From: Bacteroidales bacterium UBA6267
Lineage (GTDB): Bacteria > Bacteroidota > Bacteroidia > Bacteroidales > UBA1556
Direction: 5' to 3'
DNA length: 8,546 bases
NCBI GenBank assembly: GCA_002440745.1
Contig: DJVB01000043.1
Coordinates: forward strand, 1 to 8,546
This document shows positions 6,200-8,546 of the stretch, one piece after another. Below the pieces are notes generated by a model. That model did not search any database, was not told where the DNA came from, and worked only from the letters and a program-made list of their open reading frames with translations. The position numbers were made by a program, and so were the translations under genes. How positions within the stretch are numbered: position 1 is the stretch's first letter; each line of letters opens with the position of its first letter.

Positions 6200-8546
6200 G
6201 GCTTAACTTATTAAATTCTTCCTGGTTTTTAAAATTCAAATTTATATGATGACCTGTCCGATTACTAAAAACATCATTTGTGATTTCCTGATTATATAAT
6301 TTTCTATAATCAATTCTAAATTTTACATAATCATTAAATAAACTCTCATACTTTTCACCAAAATTAAGAGTAGGAGACTCATCTATCTTGATTTGGTCAG
6401 GATGTAAGTGCCCCCCTTCAACCATCATAGTAGCCCCTAATATTTCCATAAAGTCTGATTTTTGTTCTTTTGCGGTTTTTTTTATTGTTTTTAAATGGGG
6501 AACAATTAAAACTTCTTTGTAAGCAGGCGAAGAAAACCTAAAATCAAAAACTTTTTCTTTTGAGGGGTAAATGGAAGAATTATTTGAACTTTCATCTTTA
6601 ACAGGTATAATGTTGATTACAGTCCTTATCCTATTCATCATTTTTAGTCTTTTTCTCCCGTCCTTTGTTTTTGCTAATGAACCTAATGTTTCACCATGTG
6701 TTTCTTTGAAATATTCTCTTCCAATTTCTGGGGTTTTTTTGTTGAATTTATATTCTAAAGTTCCATCTTTTTTAGCTTTGACTCGAACTCTATGTCCAAA
6801 AGCATCTTTAAACCTCATCCCATCCGGATCCACCAACATCACCGGATTGCCAGCCGTGTACATATAAGGAGACATACTCGGATATTTATCCGCCAGCGGA
6901 TCCACACTAAGCCACACACTTATATCACTAGCATAATACCTAGCCCCAAAGTATGAGTAGCCCGTCTCCACATCTTTCTCCTTGCCGGAGAAGGTGTAAG
7001 GCACATCCCACTCATTATTACGCTGGTAGATATAGTCTTCACCGTATGGGAGATATTGCAGGTGCTGGTTTGCGGAGCCCGAGGCATCGGTTATCCAAGA
7101 GGAACTACCTAAATGATCAGTATGGTAAAAGTAGAGATCGTCTTCGGAGTTGTTGGAGTTTTGGAGGTCTTCGATGCTGTTTAGGTTAGGGCCTTCCATC
7201 GTAGGGCTAATCACAAAGCCCAAACACTCCGAAGTGGAGGCGATATAACCCATGAGGCTGTCGCGGCGCATATCATAGTATTCGTTGGTTGAGGGTGCAA
7301 CTGTAATAGAAGATAAATCATTGTTGTTATCCACCGGATTGAAGCTGCTAAGGGCAAAGCCGCCGCCGATTCGTGACGCAATGCGTTGGCTCTCGGCAAA
7401 ATAGTGCTTGGTATATTGCTGGTCGGTGGCCACCATATAGGGAGAGGTGTAGAGGGTCTTGTTGGTGAGCATAGCCACATCTATCTGCTGGGTGCCATTC
7501 AAGGTCATCTGCTCCACGGCTCCGGTTAGTTTCCATACTCGCTCGCCTCCGGCATCGTAGATATAACTGCTCATATTCGATGGGTCTTTCACTCCATTCA
7601 GTCGGTTTTCCTCGTCCCAACAGAGGAGTCGGCTTGTAGTGCCCAATGATGTTGTGGTGTGTTGTGCAGTCATGTTTCCGTTGTCGTCCCAATTAAAATT
7701 TAAGGTTAAACCCGTTGTGGACACTTCATTTATAGTGTGTTTGCCGAGATTATACGTATAGGCATAGTCGCGGCTATAGGTAGAATTCATCCCATTGAGC
7801 AATTTGCTGGCATCGGTTTCTTTAGTCAATATTTTTCCCGAAGCCGAATAGGTTAAATCCATCTGATATGGGTAGGTATTTTGGTCGAACGTGGTAAAAG
7901 TCCCCGTTGAAGATATCAATCGATATAGCGAGTCGTAGTCGTAGGAATAGCTATATGCCCCACCTAATTCGTTTAGTGAACCGGCTGTGTTTGCAACAGA
8001 CTGAATATTAGAGGCATCATCATAAACATAGCTTAAATCTTGCATCAATTCGTCTGATATATCCCATGTTTTTAGGTTTGTAAGTCGTTGCATTAGAGCG
8101 TCATAACTATACTCCGTGCGAGTCCCGTTACCATAGTTCACTTTCAGTCGGTGGCCATATTTGTCGTATTTAATATCATCAATATACGCATACGAAGCAC
8201 TGCCTTTTTGACCTGAAATGGAGGTTAGTTTTCCGGCATCGTCGTAGTCGTAGCTCACCACCTCTCCATCGGGATAGGTGATAGTTTTAGCACGATTCCA
8301 ACTGTCGTATTCAAAACTCATTGCAAAAGTATAGGTTTCGCCATCGGGCACCACAAAAGTACGAATGTTTTCGGTTACTTCGCCCATCATTCCATACGAA
8401 AATTGCTGAACCGTAGCAGCGTCTTGCACTTTGGTGATGCGGCCATTTTCGTTGCCTGTAGTGCCATACTGGTAATACACATTATTCGTAGGATTCTGAG
8501 GATACGTAACCTTTATCAAACGGTTATAGTCGTAGGAATATTGTAT
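6192..8546 (-). CDS. Large RHS/YD-repeat polymorphic toxin, N-terminus beyond window edge
   Basis: The frame is open through the right edge, giving 784 visible residues starting IQYSYDYNRL; any start placed inside the window would be artificial. Residues ~1-300 are YD repeats (FEYDSWNRAKTITYPDG, YDYDDAGKLTSI, YSYDALMQRL, YDYDSLYRLI). Such repeats build the hollow shell that encloses the toxin in known RHS structures. WDEENR is at 310-315 and the RHS core runs from HTDHLGSSS (475-483) through GKEKDVETGYSYFGARYY (521-538) to PVMLVDPDGMR (578). The tip (579-784) has no family I can name. It includes V709-E-G-G-H-L-H-P716, which resembles HExxH lacking its first His, and NRTGHHINL near the end. 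The stop overlaps the lipoprotein gene 5789-6199 by 8 bp. Export route (T6SS, T9SS or other) cannot be judged without the N-terminus. This is the only RHS gene here that could be full length. Confidence 0.92.
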   Translation of the reverse strand: MQYSYDYNRLIKVTYPQNPTNNVYYQYGTTGNENGRITKVQDAATVQQFSYGMMGEVTENIRTFVVPDGETYTFAMSFEYDSWNRAKTITYPDGEVVSYDYDDAGKLTSISGQKGSASYAYIDDIKYDKYGHRLKVNYGNGTRTEYSYDALMQRLTNLKTWDISDELMQDLSYVYDDASNIQSVANTAGSLNELGGAYSYSYDYDSLYRLISSTGTFTTFDQNTYPYQMDLTYSASGKILTKETDASKLLNGMNSTYSRDYAYTYNLGKHTINEVSTTGLTLNFNWDDNGNMTAQHTTTSLGTTSRLLCWDEENRLNGVKDPSNMSSYIYDAGGERVWKLTGAVEQMTLNGTQQIDVAMLTNKTLYTSPYMVATDQQYTKHYFAESQRIASRIGGGFALSSFNPVDNNNDLSSITVAPSTNEYYDMRRDSLMGYIASTSECLGFVISPTMEGPNLNSIEDLQNSNNSEDDLYFYHTDHLGSSSWITDASGSANQHLQYLPYGEDYIYQRNNEWDVPYTFSGKEKDVETGYSYFGARYYASDISVWLSVDPLADKYPSMSPYMYTAGNPVMLVDPDGMRFKDAFGHRVRVKAKKDGTLEYKFNKKTPEIGREYFKETHGETLGSLAKTKDGRKRLKMMNRIRTVINIIPVKDESSNNSSIYPSKEKVFDFRFSSPAYKEVLIVPHLKTIKKTAKEQKSDFMEILGATMMVEGGHLHPDQIKIDESPTLNFGEKYESLFNDYVKFRIDYRKLYNQEITNDVFSNRTGHHINLNFKNQEEFNKLSHE
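6813..7369. repeat. 557-bp near-identical RHS core repeat, copy 2
   Basis: This is the partner of 4679-5235, with no gaps. It encodes GGGFALSSF through DPDGMR of the large RHS protein. A crossover anywhere within it would replace the current tip and MORN-like lipoprotein with the HELKH tip and its lipoprotein, keeping the reading frame. Confidence 0.9.
7402..7433. repeat. 32-bp perfect direct repeat inside RHS cores, copy 2
   Basis: This is identical to 3051-3082 and lies in frame in the large RHS gene (VATDQQYTKHY). It links the large RHS to the HENRH orphan cassette, although the surrounding DNA is much more diverged than the 557-bp repeat. Confidence 0.85.

Noticed and set aside
6411..6416. 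Run of six C (G on the coding strand) in the RHS tip as a phase-variable slippage site
   Set aside because: Six bases is short for phase variation and the frame is intact. It simply encodes the two Gly of VEGGH.
6571..7189. Plus-strand open frames at 6571-6867 and 6953-7189
   Set aside because: Both are antisense to the large RHS gene, which has clear family motifs over the same bases. The hydrophobic look of the first is the mirror of Lys/Asn-rich codons.
7211..7692. Minus-strand frames at 7211-7480 and 7348-7692
   Set aside because: They are alternative-frame shadows of the RHS coding sequence, rich in Arg, Ser and Pro, without homology to anything I recognise.

Overview
The window looks like accessory DNA from a Bacteroidota (Bacteroidetes) chromosome. 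The evidence is the form of the RHS core (HTDHLGSSS, GKEKDVETGYSYFGARYY, WLSVDPLADKYP), the AT-rich short lipoproteins, the lack of consistent Shine-Dalgarno sequences, and a TAnnTTTG-type promoter box ahead of the leftmost gene. Every gene I accept is on the minus strand, so transcription runs from right to left. The organism assignment is an inference from these traits; no taxonomic marker gene is present.

In transcription order: (1) 6192-8546 is the C-terminal 784 residues of a large RHS/YD-repeat protein whose N-terminus lies beyond the right edge. It has an RHS core and a 206-residue variable tip. Its stop overlaps (2) 5789-6199, a small lipoprotein. (3) 5297-5788 is about 490 bp of AT-rich DNA with no convincing gene, only two tiny overlapping frames. 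(4) 4004-5296 is an orphan RHS core plus a different tip carrying HELKH, followed 6 bp later by (5) lipoprotein 3380-3997. (6) 1859-3337 is a second orphan RHS core plus tip carrying HENRH, followed 2 bp later by (7) lipoprotein 1371-1856. (8) 801-1352 is an RHS fragment holding YD repeats only, broken at both ends. (9) 1-738 is the N-terminal 246 residues of an Rpn-type PD-(D/E)XK recombination-promoting nuclease that runs off the left edge and has its own likely promoter.

The best reading is one full-size polymorphic RHS toxin gene followed by a row of displaced toxin-tip/immunity cassettes. Each tip starts right after the P-x4-DPxG junction, where the composition changes from balanced (core) to very AT-rich (tip and partner). 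Each tip is directly followed by an unrelated lipoprotein, which I infer to be the matching immunity protein. Two of the three tips carry a zincin-like HExxH plus downstream E-A-F, so the array may encode metallopeptidase toxins neutralised at the cell envelope by lipoproteins. Gap-free 557-bp repeats and short perfect repeats inside the core give the homology needed to swap tips by recombination. These functional statements are inference from architecture; none is shown experimentally by the sequence.
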